35,861 bases of DNA from Rhodospirillales bacterium CG15_BIG_FIL_POST_REV_8_21_14_020_66_15. Its GTDB lineage: Bacteria; Pseudomonadota; Alphaproteobacteria; Rhodospirillales; Casp-alpha2. Below, piece by piece: positions 1 to 7,862 of the stretch (position 1 is its first letter; the number at the start of each line of letters is the position of its first letter). The translations under genes were made by a program, and so were the position numbers. The stretch is from NCBI GenBank assembly GCA_002781745.1, contig PFFW01000039.1, forward strand, positions 1 through 35,861, read 5' to 3'. The notes beneath the pieces were generated by a model that made no database searches, was not told the DNA's origin, and saw only the letters and a list, made by a program, of their open reading frames with translations.

Positions 1-165
1 GCAGCCCACGTCCAGCACCCGCCGGCCGGGCTGAAGCTCGCCCCGGGACACCAGAAGCTCGACCACCTGGACGGTGATCTGGGCATGTATTCCGCTTTCT
101 TCCTCCGGATAGATGTCACCCTTGTGTTCCTGAAGAAAGGCGGCGAGGCGGTCGAACATGGACAT
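1..165 (-). CDS. SAM-dependent methyltransferase, N-terminal fragment
   Basis: The gene runs off the left edge of the window and only about 55 codons are visible. The translation starts MSMFDRLAAFLQEHKG and reaches VLDVGC at the edge. That is the glycine-rich motif I of class I SAM-dependent methyltransferases, preceded by a helical N-terminal region. The frame stays open upstream to a stop at 208–210, but 165 is the first ATG; a second ATG lies two codons later. No strong ribosome binding site is visible. It lies 98 bp downstream of the CoA-transferase gene on the same strand and could be read from the same transcript. The substrate cannot be told from this fragment. Confidence 0.7.
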   Translation of the reverse strand, partial: MSMFDRLAAFLQEHKGDIYPEEESGIHAQITVQVVELLVSRGELQPGRRVLDVGC

Positions 166-263
166 GGCGCGATCGACGGTTGCGTTGCACGGTGCCGCTC
201 CACCATCTCACATTGGCACCACCCTTTCCCAGGTCGAATTTTCAGGTAGGGGCGACAGGTGCA

Positions 264-1475
264 TTAGACCACGCCCTCGTCCCTGAGCTTGGCAAGCTCG
301 TCCTTCGTCACGCCAAGTTCGCCGCACAGGATTTCCTCGGTATGCTGGCCCTTGCGCGGCCCGGCGTGGCGGATCTCGGCCGGCGTTTCGGACATGAAGG
401 GAAAGGCGTTGGTCATCCGCAGCCGCCCCAGATCCTCGTCCGCCACCTCGATGATATCCTGACGCGCCACGTACTGCGGGTCCTGGAATATCTGATCGAT
501 GGTATAGGCCGGGCCGATTGCGGCCTCGGCTTTTTCGAACTCGTCCAGCACCGTGGCCAGATCGTGGCGACCGATCCAGCCGGCGACGATGCCGTCGACC
601 TCGTCGACGTGCTTGACCCGGCTTTGCGGCGTCTGAAACCTGGGATCGGCGGCGACCTCGGGCCCGCCGCACAGCGTCAGCACGCGCGTAACGATGGCCG
701 GCGCGTTGGTCGAGATGGCGACCCAATGACCGTCTTGCGTTTTGTAGGTGTTGCGCGGCGCGTTGTTCTTCGACCGGTTGCCGTAGCGTTCCTGGATCAC
801 GCCCAGTTGGTCGAACTGCAGGGGTTGCGGGCCCATGATCTGGAACAGGGGCTCATAGATCGACAGGTCGATGTATTGCCCCACGCCTGCCCCCTTGGCG
901 TCGCGGTGATAGAGCGCGAACATCGCGGCGAAGGTGCCGTAGGCGGCGGCGACGCCGTCGGCCAGGCCGAAGTTGGGCAGGGTCGGCGGGCCTTCCGGCT
1001 CGCCCGTGGTCGCGGCGAAGCCCGAGAACGCCTCGGCGATGGTGCCGAACCCGGGCCGGTTCTTGTACGGCCCGGTCTGACCGAAGCCGGTGACCCGCAC
1101 CATCACCAGGCGTGGATTGATCGCCTTCAGGTCTTCCCAGCCCAGGCCCCATTTCTCCATGGTGCCCGTGCGGAAGTTCTCGATCAGGACGTCCGTGGTC
1201 TTGATCAGTTCCTTGAAGATTTCCGCGCCGCGCGCGGTCGAGAAGTTGAGCGTGATCGCCCGCTTGTTGCGGTTGGTCATCTTGGACCACAGGCCGACGC
1301 CGTCCTTCAGATATCCGGTCGTGCGCAGGGGATCGCCGCGCGGATGTTCGACCTTGATGACGTCGGCGCCGAAGTCGCCCATCAGCATGCCGATGGTCGG
1401 CCCGGCGATCACGGTGGCGGCGTCGATCACGCGCAGCCCCTTGAGGGGCGGCGTCTTGCCGTCGCTGTCGTCCAT
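264..1475 (-). CDS. CaiB/BaiF family (family III) CoA-transferase
   Basis: Predicted 403-residue family III CoA-transferase, which moves CoA between carboxylic acids through an aspartyl-CoA anhydride intermediate. The N-terminus (LKGLRVIDAATVIAGP) and the RPGFGTIAEAFSGF segment at about 140–153 are typical of the family. Asp173 in NFGLADGVAAAYG is the expected catalytic aspartate. The frame is open further upstream, but the ATG at 1475 is chosen because it gives the conserved N-terminus and lies 8 bp after the stop of the dioxygenase gene, so the two genes are almost certainly co-transcribed. The acid substrate is unknown. The pairing suggests activation of a product or substrate of the neighbouring oxygenase (inference). 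Confidence 0.9.
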   Translation of the reverse strand: MDDSDGKTPPLKGLRVIDAATVIAGPTIGMLMGDFGADVIKVEHPRGDPLRTTGYLKDGVGLWSKMTNRNKRAITLNFSTARGAEIFKELIKTTDVLIENFRTGTMEKWGLGWEDLKAINPRLVMVRVTGFGQTGPYKNRPGFGTIAEAFSGFAATTGEPEGPPTLPNFGLADGVAAAYGTFAAMFALYHRDAKGAGVGQYIDLSIYEPLFQIMGPQPLQFDQLGVIQERYGNRSKNNAPRNTYKTQDGHWVAISTNAPAIVTRVLTLCGGPEVAADPRFQTPQSRVKHVDEVDGIVAGWIGRHDLATVLDEFEKAEAAIGPAYTIDQIFQDPQYVARQDIIEVADEDLGRLRMTNAFPFMSETPAEIRHAGPRKGQHTEEILCGELGVTKDELAKLRDEGVV

Positions 1476-1483
1476 CACCCGGC

Positions 1484-2386
1484 TCAGGCGACCTTGGCGC
1501 CGGACTCCAGGCCCGGTTCCGGCACTGCGAAGTCCTTGCCGCGCAGGAAGATGGTCGTACGCTTGGCAAGCCGCGGCAGAGTCTGGTCGAAGGCCTCGCG
1601 CCGGTGCCACAGGCGTGCGTTGTCCCACATCATCACGTCGCCGTTGCGCCAGGTCTGGGTATAGATGAAGCGCTCCTGCAGGATGTGCCCGGTCAAGGCG
1701 TCGACCAGTTCTCTCGTTTTCGCCTCGCTCATCCCGTCGATGGCAATGGTCTTGTTGGGATCGAAGTAGATCGACTTTTCACCCGTCACCGGATTGATGA
1801 GAACCATGTCGTGGGGGGCCGGCGGCGTGCGGTCGTGGATTTTCTTCATGGTCGCCGCGTCCTTGGCGAGGTCGCGCTGGGTCGAGGACTCGGCCTTCAA
1901 GGCATATTTCGCCGTGGCGCGGCGTCCCTCGATCTGCTGGCGCAGATCATCGGGCAGCGTGTCATAGGCCAGCTTGGTATTGCACCAGGACGTGCGGCCG
2001 TCGTTTTCCGGCATCTCCAGTGCATAGAAGATCGACCCCGAAGCCGGGCGCTGGCGGTAGATCTGGTCGTGGTGCCAGTAGACCTCGTAGCTGCCGAGGC
2101 CGCCGAGCGGCGTGCCGTCCTCCCGCTTCAGGCCGGTGATGTAGATGATTTCGGGATGCTTGGGCGACAGCATGTCGTCGCGCACCAGGATGTCGAGGTC
2201 GCCGAACCGCCGGCTGTAGGCCACGTGCTCGCCTTCCGTCAGGCTCTGGCGGCGGAACAGCAGCAGAGGCTCCTGTTGCCACAGCTTGTAGATGGCGTCG
2301 AAAGTCTCGTCGTCCAGGTTCGTCAGGTCGACGTCCAGGACCTCAAGGCCGAAGGTGTCCTTCAGGGGACGGGTGCGCAGGTGCAT
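1484..2386 (-). CDS. TauD/TfdA family Fe(II)/2-oxoglutarate-dependent dioxygenase
   Basis: A 300-residue non-haem iron oxygenase of the taurine dioxygenase/2,4-D dioxygenase family. The iron facial triad is visible as His105 and Asp107 (in YWHHDQIY) and His261 (in LWHRREAF). Arg276, 15 residues after His261, is the expected 2-oxoglutarate carboxylate ligand; the same 15-residue spacing separates H255 and R270 in E. coli TauD. These enzymes hydroxylate a substrate while turning 2-oxoglutarate into succinate and CO2. The start at 2386 has GAGGA about nine bases upstream. It is the first gene of a two-gene unit with the CoA-transferase, behind a promoter with an embedded palindrome. It is not necessarily a taurine enzyme: the substrate cannot be read from sequence and no sulfonate transporter is visible. 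Confidence 0.9.
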   Translation of the reverse strand: MHLRTRPLKDTFGLEVLDVDLTNLDDETFDAIYKLWQQEPLLLFRRQSLTEGEHVAYSRRFGDLDILVRDDMLSPKHPEIIYITGLKREDGTPLGGLGSYEVYWHHDQIYRQRPASGSIFYALEMPENDGRTSWCNTKLAYDTLPDDLRQQIEGRRATAKYALKAESSTQRDLAKDAATMKKIHDRTPPAPHDMVLINPVTGEKSIYFDPNKTIAIDGMSEAKTRELVDALTGHILQERFIYTQTWRNGDVMMWDNARLWHRREAFDQTLPRLAKRTTIFLRGKDFAVPEPGLESGAKVA

Positions 2387-2419
2387 TTGGGGGAGTCCTC
2401 AGGATTGGCAATGGGATAT

Positions 2420-2431
2420 ATTGTATACAAT
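2420..2431. promoter_or_regulatory. FCD/GntR-type operator palindrome
   Basis: ATTGTATACAAT is a perfect 12-bp palindrome centred between 2425 and 2426. The core TTGTATACAA matches operators known for FCD-type GntR regulators, a family that often controls catabolic genes. It lies 34 bp upstream of the dioxygenase start and covers the predicted -10 box, which would suit repression. No GntR-family gene is present in this window. Confidence 0.6.
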
Positions 2432-2447
2432 CTTGCACAGCCATCAA
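2420..2447 (-). promoter_or_regulatory. Predicted sigma70-type promoter of the dioxygenase/CoA-transferase unit
   Basis: On the minus strand TTGATG (2442–2447) and TACAAT (2420–2425) are separated by 16 bp. The -10 matches the consensus at 5 of 6 positions and the -35 at 4 of 6. Transcription would start near 2413, giving a short leader of roughly 26 nt. The -10 lies wholly inside the 2420–2431 palindrome. Confidence 0.5.
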
Positions 2448-2509
2448 TCGAGAATTCCCGGTGTTCCGGCATTCCTCGATTTTCGCCCTCGGGAAATCTT
2501 CTGATTGGC

Positions 2510-5404
2510 TCAGTTCCCTGCCGGTCCCGCGCCTGTCAGGCCCTTGATGTCGAAGTTCTGCAGTTCGGCGCGGATGGCGTCGCCGATGTTGCCCGTCAGG
2601 TTGACCGTCAGGTCCACCGGCCGGCCCTGCTGGATCCTGGGATTGCGGCCGTTCACCCGAAGTATGACGCGCATGTCCTTGGTCGCATCGCCGTCGAGGG
2701 CGAGCGACAGGTCCTCGAACCGCAGGTTCTCGAGGATGTCGAGCACGAGGTCCATGCGCCCCTCCCCGCCGCCCTGGCCGGCGGGAGCGCGGGTCGGCGG
2801 CTGGAAGGCAAGAAGGCCCTTGCCCTGCGCCTCCAAAAGGCCGTCACGGATCGTTACCGCCCCGTCCCTGCCCAGTTCGATGGGGATGCGTCCCGACAGG
2901 CGGCCCTCGGCGGTGAGCCCCAGGATGTTCATCTGCGCCGCCAGGTCCGCGAGGCCCAGGTTGGCGACGTTGAGGATCACGCGCTCGGGCAGAGTCCCGT
3001 CGACGACCGCAACATTTTCGGCCCAGATGCGTCCGCCGATGCCGGTCAGTTCGGCGCGCTCCACATTGACCGAGGCGAGGCCCTTGACCTGGAACCTCAC
3101 CTGCCCGTCGCCCGCGGGCAGCGCAGCCGTCACGCGTTCGATGCGGAGCTGCTGGCCCGGCGGGGTTCTGGGCGGCCACAGGCGGTCCAACTCGATCATC
3201 CCGGAGATGCCGGCAGCCTGGGCGGGACCCAGGCGCAGGTTGCCGCCCGTGACCGTGACGATTCCCCGCCCCGCCGCCGGATTGCCGGGCGGCAATGTGG
3301 CCTCCACCGCCAGGGACCCGACCCCGGCCAGGGCCACTTTCAGACCCGCAGGCAGGACCGTGGACGCCGGCGTAATGCCCGAGCCCCGCAGGCTGGCCGT
3401 GACGTCAAGCGGCTGCAGGCCGGAGTTGTCCCAGGTCGCCTTGGCCGACACCTGGACCGTTCCCGTCATGCTCTTGACGAAGGGGGCTAGCAGCGGCGTC
3501 AATGCATGGATGCCGCCGTCGATGCCCGCCAGGTTGAGCGGCACCGTATCCAGCCGCGCCCGCCCGGTACCGCTGCGCAGGTCCTGCCCGGCGGCGAAGC
3601 CGGCGATCAGGCCCGTTCGGTGCTGCCGCAGGGTGCCTTCGACGTCCCACTTGCGTTTGTTCCAGTGCCCCTTGGCGCTGGCGGCGAAGGGCGCCGCCGC
3701 CGCATGGCGCAGGGCCTTTGCATTTGCCTGGACGTTCCAGCTTGCATCCGGACCGCCGCGGGTCATGGCGGTCAGCCCCAGGCCCTGGGCCTCCACGTCC
3801 AGCTCCGGCGCATGGGCGTCCATGCCCGCAAGGTCCAGATGCACGCCCGGCGGGCCCTCGGCCGGCAGCGTGACCGTGACGCCGCCTTCGGCCTTCGCCG
3901 TGCGCAAAACCGCCGACTGCGATCCCGCGCGGACGGTCAGCGACGGGCTGTCGGCCGCGAACGTGAAATCCGCCTTGGTCAGGGCGAAGGCGCCGCCGTC
4001 CGGCGCCAGGGTCAGGCCGCCCTTGCGCGGGGTCAGGACCAGGGCCAGCGGCCCGGTGATCGTAACGCCGCCAACGTCCGCCTTGGTCAGCGCAATTCGC
4101 GCGGGCGCCAATTCGATGGACGTGACCTTGAAAGGGTCCGGCTGAACATGGACCGTGCCGGGAACCGATGCCGTGACCTCGCCGCCCCAGGCGCCGCCGG
4201 ATACCTCCACGGGCTCGGCGAAGGTCAGCGTCGCCGTCCCCTTGCCCGGGCGGACACCGGCCTTGGCCCGCGCGGTCCAGGCGCCCGGCACGCCGGGATA
4301 CTCGACCCCGGTCAGCGTGATCTCCGCCTGGACGGGCGGCAGGCGCATCGGGTCGCCGGACAACAGGTCGCCCAGCGCGCCCTCGGCCGTCAGGTCCAGG
4401 GTGCCGCCACCGGTCACGCCTTCGGTCAGCGGCAGGCGCCCCAGGTCCGCCGCAGCGGCCTGCAGATTTATTTTGGCAACCGTCGCCCGGTCGAACGGCG
4501 CGCCTTCGGCCTTGGCGACCAGGGTCAGGCCCAGGCCGTCGTCGGTCAGGTCCGCCGTCACGGCCGCCTGCCCGTCTCGCAGCCGCAGGGTCAGCTTCCC
4601 GGCCGTCCGCAGGCCGCCCGGCAGGGCCAGGCCGGAGACCTCGAACGTCCCCTCGCCGCTCATCTCCCCGGGCCGCGCCGGGTCGCCGGCAAGGCGCAGG
4701 CTGCCAACGGCATTGGCCAAGGCGACGGGTCCCGCGCTCGCCCGGGCGTCCTCGATGGCGAGATCGAGCCTCAGCGCACCGCCTTGGGTGCGGCGACCGG
4801 TGGCGCGAAGCGACGCCTGCCCCTTGGGATGAACGACGTCGAAGGCGGCTTGCGTCAACACCAGCGCCCCGTCCTTCTGCGGAGCCAGATCCATCCCCGT
4901 CACGGATACCGCCGTGGGACCATCGGGATGGGTGATGTCGACGAGGGCGTCGGTCACGGCGATCCGCGGAAGCGCCCGCGCGCCGCCCGTTCCGCCGCCC
5001 GCCAGCAAGGGCGCCAGGTCGCCCCAGTCGACGCCGCCGTCCGTGACCGCCAGAACGAGCTGCACGCCGTCCAAAGTAACGGCCGAAACCGCCGGCGCGG
5101 TCCAGTCGGGCCAGACAAGGTCCATGCCCAGGCGCCGAATGCGCGCCGTGCCGGCGGGTCCGGTGGCCACGTCCGCGACCTCGACCCGCCAGGGCGTCAG
5201 CCGGGTGACGGCAAGCTCGCTGCCTGCAAGCCCCATGGCCGCCAGCCGGTCCTTGACCAGTTTTTCGGCGATGGGCGCTCGGTTGAGCGCGACGACGGCC
5301 AGCACGGCCGCGAGCACGGCGACGGCGGCTGCGGCCCACATGCCCCGGCGCCGCCAATCGGGCGCGGATTCGTCAGGTAAAGCGGTTTCCGGCCAGCCAG
5401 CCAC
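2510..5404 (-). CDS. YdbH-like AsmA-clan inner-membrane protein (probable lipid transport bridge)
   Basis: A 964-residue protein with a short cytosolic N-terminus, one membrane anchor at about residues 23–41 (WAAAAVAVLAAVLAVVAL), and a long periplasmic part rich in short beta strands. The last roughly 130 residues (GRLSGRIPIELGRDG through NIGDAIRAELQNFDIKG) resemble the C-terminal domain of E. coli YdbH, one of the AsmA-clan proteins (with TamB and YhdP) that carry phospholipids between the membranes. The start is a GTG at 5404 with a GGGATGGGA stretch just upstream; the next ATG (residue 22) would lie at the start of the anchor. E. coli ydbH is followed by ynbE and ydbL; here the next gene is the unrelated dioxygenase unit. 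Function is inferred from family only. Confidence 0.75.
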   Translation of the reverse strand: MAGWPETALPDESAPDWRRRGMWAAAAVAVLAAVLAVVALNRAPIAEKLVKDRLAAMGLAGSELAVTRLTPWRVEVADVATGPAGTARIRRLGMDLVWPDWTAPAVSAVTLDGVQLVLAVTDGGVDWGDLAPLLAGGGTGGARALPRIAVTDALVDITHPDGPTAVSVTGMDLAPQKDGALVLTQAAFDVVHPKGQASLRATGRRTQGGALRLDLAIEDARASAGPVALANAVGSLRLAGDPARPGEMSGEGTFEVSGLALPGGLRTAGKLTLRLRDGQAAVTADLTDDGLGLTLVAKAEGAPFDRATVAKINLQAAAADLGRLPLTEGVTGGGTLDLTAEGALGDLLSGDPMRLPPVQAEITLTGVEYPGVPGAWTARAKAGVRPGKGTATLTFAEPVEVSGGAWGGEVTASVPGTVHVQPDPFKVTSIELAPARIALTKADVGGVTITGPLALVLTPRKGGLTLAPDGGAFALTKADFTFAADSPSLTVRAGSQSAVLRTAKAEGGVTVTLPAEGPPGVHLDLAGMDAHAPELDVEAQGLGLTAMTRGGPDASWNVQANAKALRHAAAAPFAASAKGHWNKRKWDVEGTLRQHRTGLIAGFAAGQDLRSGTGRARLDTVPLNLAGIDGGIHALTPLLAPFVKSMTGTVQVSAKATWDNSGLQPLDVTASLRGSGITPASTVLPAGLKVALAGVGSLAVEATLPPGNPAAGRGIVTVTGGNLRLGPAQAAGISGMIELDRLWPPRTPPGQQLRIERVTAALPAGDGQVRFQVKGLASVNVERAELTGIGGRIWAENVAVVDGTLPERVILNVANLGLADLAAQMNILGLTAEGRLSGRIPIELGRDGAVTIRDGLLEAQGKGLLAFQPPTRAPAGQGGGEGRMDLVLDILENLRFEDLSLALDGDATKDMRVILRVNGRNPRIQQGRPVDLTVNLTGNIGDAIRAELQNFDIKGLTGAGPAGN

Positions 5405-5412
5405 GTGATCCC

Positions 5413-5432
5413 ATCCCCGCTGCTTCGGGGAT
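5413..5432 (-). terminator. Hairpin between the carboxylase and ydbH-like genes
   Basis: ATCCCCG (5413–5419) and CGGGGAT (5426–5432) form a perfect 7-bp stem with a 6-nt loop, 17 bp after the carboxylase stop. No U-run follows, and the stem ends only 8 bp before the GTG of the downstream gene. It could be a weak terminator, a processing site or a structure masking the ribosome binding site, rather than a strong terminator. Confidence 0.4.
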
Positions 5433-5449
5433 CATAGCAAAGATCGTCC

Positions 5450-6982
5450 CTAAAGCGGGATGTTCCCGTGCTTTTTCCAGGGGTTCTTCAGATCCTTGTG
5501 CTTCAGCATGCGCAGCGCCCGGCAGATGCGCGTGCGCGTGCCGTGGGGCATGATCACGTCGTCGATGAAGCCCCGGTGCCCGGCGATGAAGGGGTTGGCG
5601 AAGCGGGTGCGGTATTCCTCGGTGCGCGCGGCGATCTTGGCCTCGTCGCCCAGGTCGCCGCGGAAGATGATCTCGACCGCGCCCTTGGGCCCCATGACGG
5701 CGATCTCGGCCGTCGGCCAGGCATAGTTGGCGTCGCCCCGCAGGTGCTTGGACGACATCACGTCGTAGGCCCCGCCATAGGCCTTGCGCGTGATCACGGT
5801 GACCTTGGGCACCGTGGCCTCGGCATAGGCGTACAGAAGCTTGGCCCCGTGCTTGATGATGCCGCCGTATTCCTGGGCCGTGCCGGGCAAAAAGCCGGGC
5901 ACGTCGACGAAGGTGACGACGGGGATGTTGAAGCTGTCGCAGAACCGCACGAAGCGCCCGGCCTTGGTCGCCGAGGCGATGTCCAGGCAACCGGCCAGCA
6001 CCATGGGCTGATTGGCGACGATGCCGACGGTCGAGCCCTCCATGCGGGCGAAGCCGATCACGATGTTGCCGGCGTAATCGGGCTGCAGTTCGAAGAAGTC
6101 GCCTTCGTCCACGACCTTCTCGATCAACTCCTTCATGTCGTAGGGCTTGTTGGGGTTGTCGGGGACCAACGTGTCGAGCGACATCTCGACCCGATCGTGG
6201 GGGTCCGGCGTCGGCCGTACGGGCGGCTTTTCCTTGTTGTTGGCCGGCAGGAAATCAATGAACCGGCGCAGGTACAAAAGCGCCTGCAGGTCGTCGGTGA
6301 AGGCCTTGTCGGCGACCCCGGACTTGGTGGTGTGGGTCGAGGCGCCGCCCAGTTCCTCCTGCGTCACTTCCTCATGCGTCACCGTCTTCACCACGTCGGG
6401 GCCAGTGACGAACATGTAGGACGAATCCTGCACCATGAAGATGAAATCGGTCATTGCCGGCGAATAGACCGCCCCGCCGGCGCAGGGGCCCATGATGCAG
6501 GAAATCTGCGGCACCACGCCCGACGCCATGACATTTCGCTGAAACACCTCGGCATAACCGGCGAGCGACGCCACGCCTTCCTGAATACGCGCCCCGCCGG
6601 AATCGTTGAGGCCGATCACCGGGGCGCCGACCTTCATGGCCTGATCCATGATCTTGCAGATCTTTTCCGCATGGCTTTCGGACAGCGAGCCGCCGAACAC
6701 GGTGAAGTCCTGCGAGAACACGAAGACCAGACGGCCGTTGACGGTGCCGTAACCCGTGACCACGCCGTCGCCCGGCGTCGACTGGTCGGCCATGCCGAAA
6801 TCCGTGCAGCGGTGTTCGACGAACATATCCCATTCCTCGAACGAACCGGGATCGAGCAGTACGTCGATGCGTTCGCGCGCCGTCAGCTTTCCCTTGCCGT
6901 GCTGGGCCTCGATGCGCCGCTCGCCGCCGCCCATGCGGGCGCGTTCGCGTTTTTCTTCCAGTTGCCGGATGATGTCGTACAT
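5450..6982 (-). CDS. pccB: Acyl-CoA carboxylase carboxyltransferase, propionyl-CoA carboxylase beta subunit type
   Basis: A 510-residue carboxyltransferase that transfers the carboxyl group from carboxybiotin to an acyl-CoA. Length and sequence fit the fused beta subunit of propionyl-CoA carboxylase, which makes methylmalonyl-CoA, rather than the shorter AccD. The N half carries [12 protein letters not shown] (98–109), [11 protein letters not shown] (126–136) and the oxyanion region [16 protein letters not shown] (165–180). The C half carries [19 protein letters not shown] and [16 protein letters not shown]. The usual GERR motif appears early as [10 protein letters not shown]. The alpha (biotin carboxylase/biotin carrier) gene is not in the window. 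It is transcribed away from a divergent response regulator gene. Specificity for propionyl-CoA over other short acyl-CoAs is the likely reading, not proven. Confidence 0.9.
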   Translation of the reverse strand: MYDIIRQLEEKRERARMGGGERRIEAQHGKGKLTARERIDVLLDPGSFEEWDMFVEHRCTDFGMADQSTPGDGVVTGYGTVNGRLVFVFSQDFTVFGGSLSESHAEKICKIMDQAMKVGAPVIGLNDSGGARIQEGVASLAGYAEVFQRNVMASGVVPQISCIMGPCAGGAVYSPAMTDFIFMVQDSSYMFVTGPDVVKTVTHEEVTQEELGGASTHTTKSGVADKAFTDDLQALLYLRRFIDFLPANNKEKPPVRPTPDPHDRVEMSLDTLVPDNPNKPYDMKELIEKVVDEGDFFELQPDYAGNIVIGFARMEGSTVGIVANQPMVLAGCLDIASATKAGRFVRFCDSFNIPVVTFVDVPGFLPGTAQEYGGIIKHGAKLLYAYAEATVPKVTVITRKAYGGAYDVMSSKHLRGDANYAWPTAEIAVMGPKGAVEIIFRGDLGDEAKIAARTEEYRTRFANPFIAGHRGFIDDVIMPHGTRTRICRALRMLKHKDLKNPWKKHGNIPL

Positions 6983-7170
6983 GGATCGCGTCTCGTTCGT
7001 GGTCGTTGCGCCGCGTGTTTGAGGGGTGCCAAAGGATACTGTCGGGTCCTATGTTGCGCCAGCGAAAACGGGCCGCAACCAAGCGCCGTCGGCAATCAAC
7101 GAATCAAGACAAATTCATCGGCATGGCCGGACGTTAACCATCATGTTATAAGCTTCCCAACCCGCTCGCC

Positions 7171-7182
7171 GGAAACGTTTCC
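7171..7182. promoter_or_regulatory. Perfect palindrome in the divergent pccB / response-regulator region
   Basis: GGAAACGTTTCC is a perfect 12-bp palindrome, extended by one C:G pair on each side and flanked by outer arms CCCGC (7161–7165) and GCGGG (7187–7191). The AAACGTTT core resembles LacI/GalR-family operators. It lies in the 295-bp intergenic stretch 6983–7277, about 95 bp upstream of the response regulator start and 190 bp upstream of the carboxylase start. No regulator is assigned. A weak TATAAG-like element precedes it at 7147–7152; nothing else was recognised in this gap. Confidence 0.35.
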
Positions 7183-7277
7183 GTGCGCGGGCACCAACAT
7201 AATTCGGGGCCAACGAGCCCACTCATCAGGGTGTGTCACGCGGTTGGACTTGGTTAACGGGGAGCCGCGGGGTCATT

Positions 7278-7850
7278 ATGCCCGATTACAACCTTTCACG
7301 TCTGAACGTGCTGGTCGTCGAGCGGCACGCGCATATGCGGCACCTGATCCGCAACATCCTGCACGAGTTCGGGATCGAGAACGTGCGCGACGCCGGGGAC
7401 GAAGACACAGCCTTCGAAATTTTCCAGGATTTCCCCGCGGATCTGGTCCTGACCGACTGGTCGCCGGGCCTGAACGGAATGGCCTTTCTCGACAGGATTC
7501 GCAAGCACGCGGAAAGCCGTGACATGTTCGCGCCGGTGGTGATGATCACCGCGTTCACGGAACTGCACCAGGTCTGCAAGGCGCGTGACGCCGGAATCAA
7601 CGAGTTCCTGGCCAAGCCCTTTTCCGCGCATATGATCTATGCACGCATCAAGTCGTTGATTGAGCAGCCGCGTCTTTACGTGCGAGCCGACAGCTATTTC
7701 GGCCCCGACCGGCGGCGCCGCGCTCTCAACTACCGGGGGCGCGAACGCCGCGATACCCTGCCGACGGAACTGCCGACCGCACGTGGCCGCGCCGCGGCGC
7801 CGCTCAATGCCAGTGGCCCCACCCCGGGCAGCAACACGCTCTATAACTGA
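7278..7850 (+). CDS. Stand-alone CheY-like response regulator with GPDRRR tail
   Basis: A 190-residue protein: receiver domain at about residues 8–130 and a basic tail with no recognised DNA-binding or enzyme domain. The phospho-acceptor is Asp60 (LVLTDWSP), with Thr91 (MITAF) and Lys113 (FLAKPF) as the other switch residues. The acidic pair that normally binds magnesium reads Glu15-Arg16 (VVERHA) instead of two acids, which may weaken or alter phosphorylation. The tail has YFGPDRRRR followed by NYRGRERR. The ATG at 7278 is chosen because the receiver fold starts a few residues later; a GTG at 7233 would add 15 unlikely residues. No kinase lies beside it, and it ends 12 bp from the convergent ATP12 gene. 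Partner and output are unknown. Confidence 0.8.
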   Translation: MPDYNLSRLNVLVVERHAHMRHLIRNILHEFGIENVRDAGDEDTAFEIFQDFPADLVLTDWSPGLNGMAFLDRIRKHAESRDMFAPVVMITAFTELHQVCKARDAGINEFLAKPFSAHMIYARIKSLIEQPRLYVRADSYFGPDRRRRALNYRGRERRDTLPTELPTARGRAAAPLNASGPTPGSNTLYN

Positions 7851-7862
7851 TCTGGAAAACGG

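Noticed and set aside
7134-7150. Possible CtrA-type site (TTAA-N-TTAT) upstream of the small response regulator
   Set aside because: The spacing is eight rather than seven and the second half-site is imperfect, so it is no better than chance.
7233-7277. Upstream GTG start for the small response regulator
   Set aside because: It would add 15 residues before the receiver fold with no similarity to the family; the ATG at 7278 fits better.
5468-7522. Long plus-strand open frame of 684 codons
   Set aside because: It lies opposite the carboxylase gene, whose protein is clearly recognisable. Its translation is Gly/His/Asp-rich with no family features, a typical GC-rich antisense shadow. The same applies to long frames at 1604–3490, 3506–5380, 19770–20969, 24649–26325 and 26749–28560.
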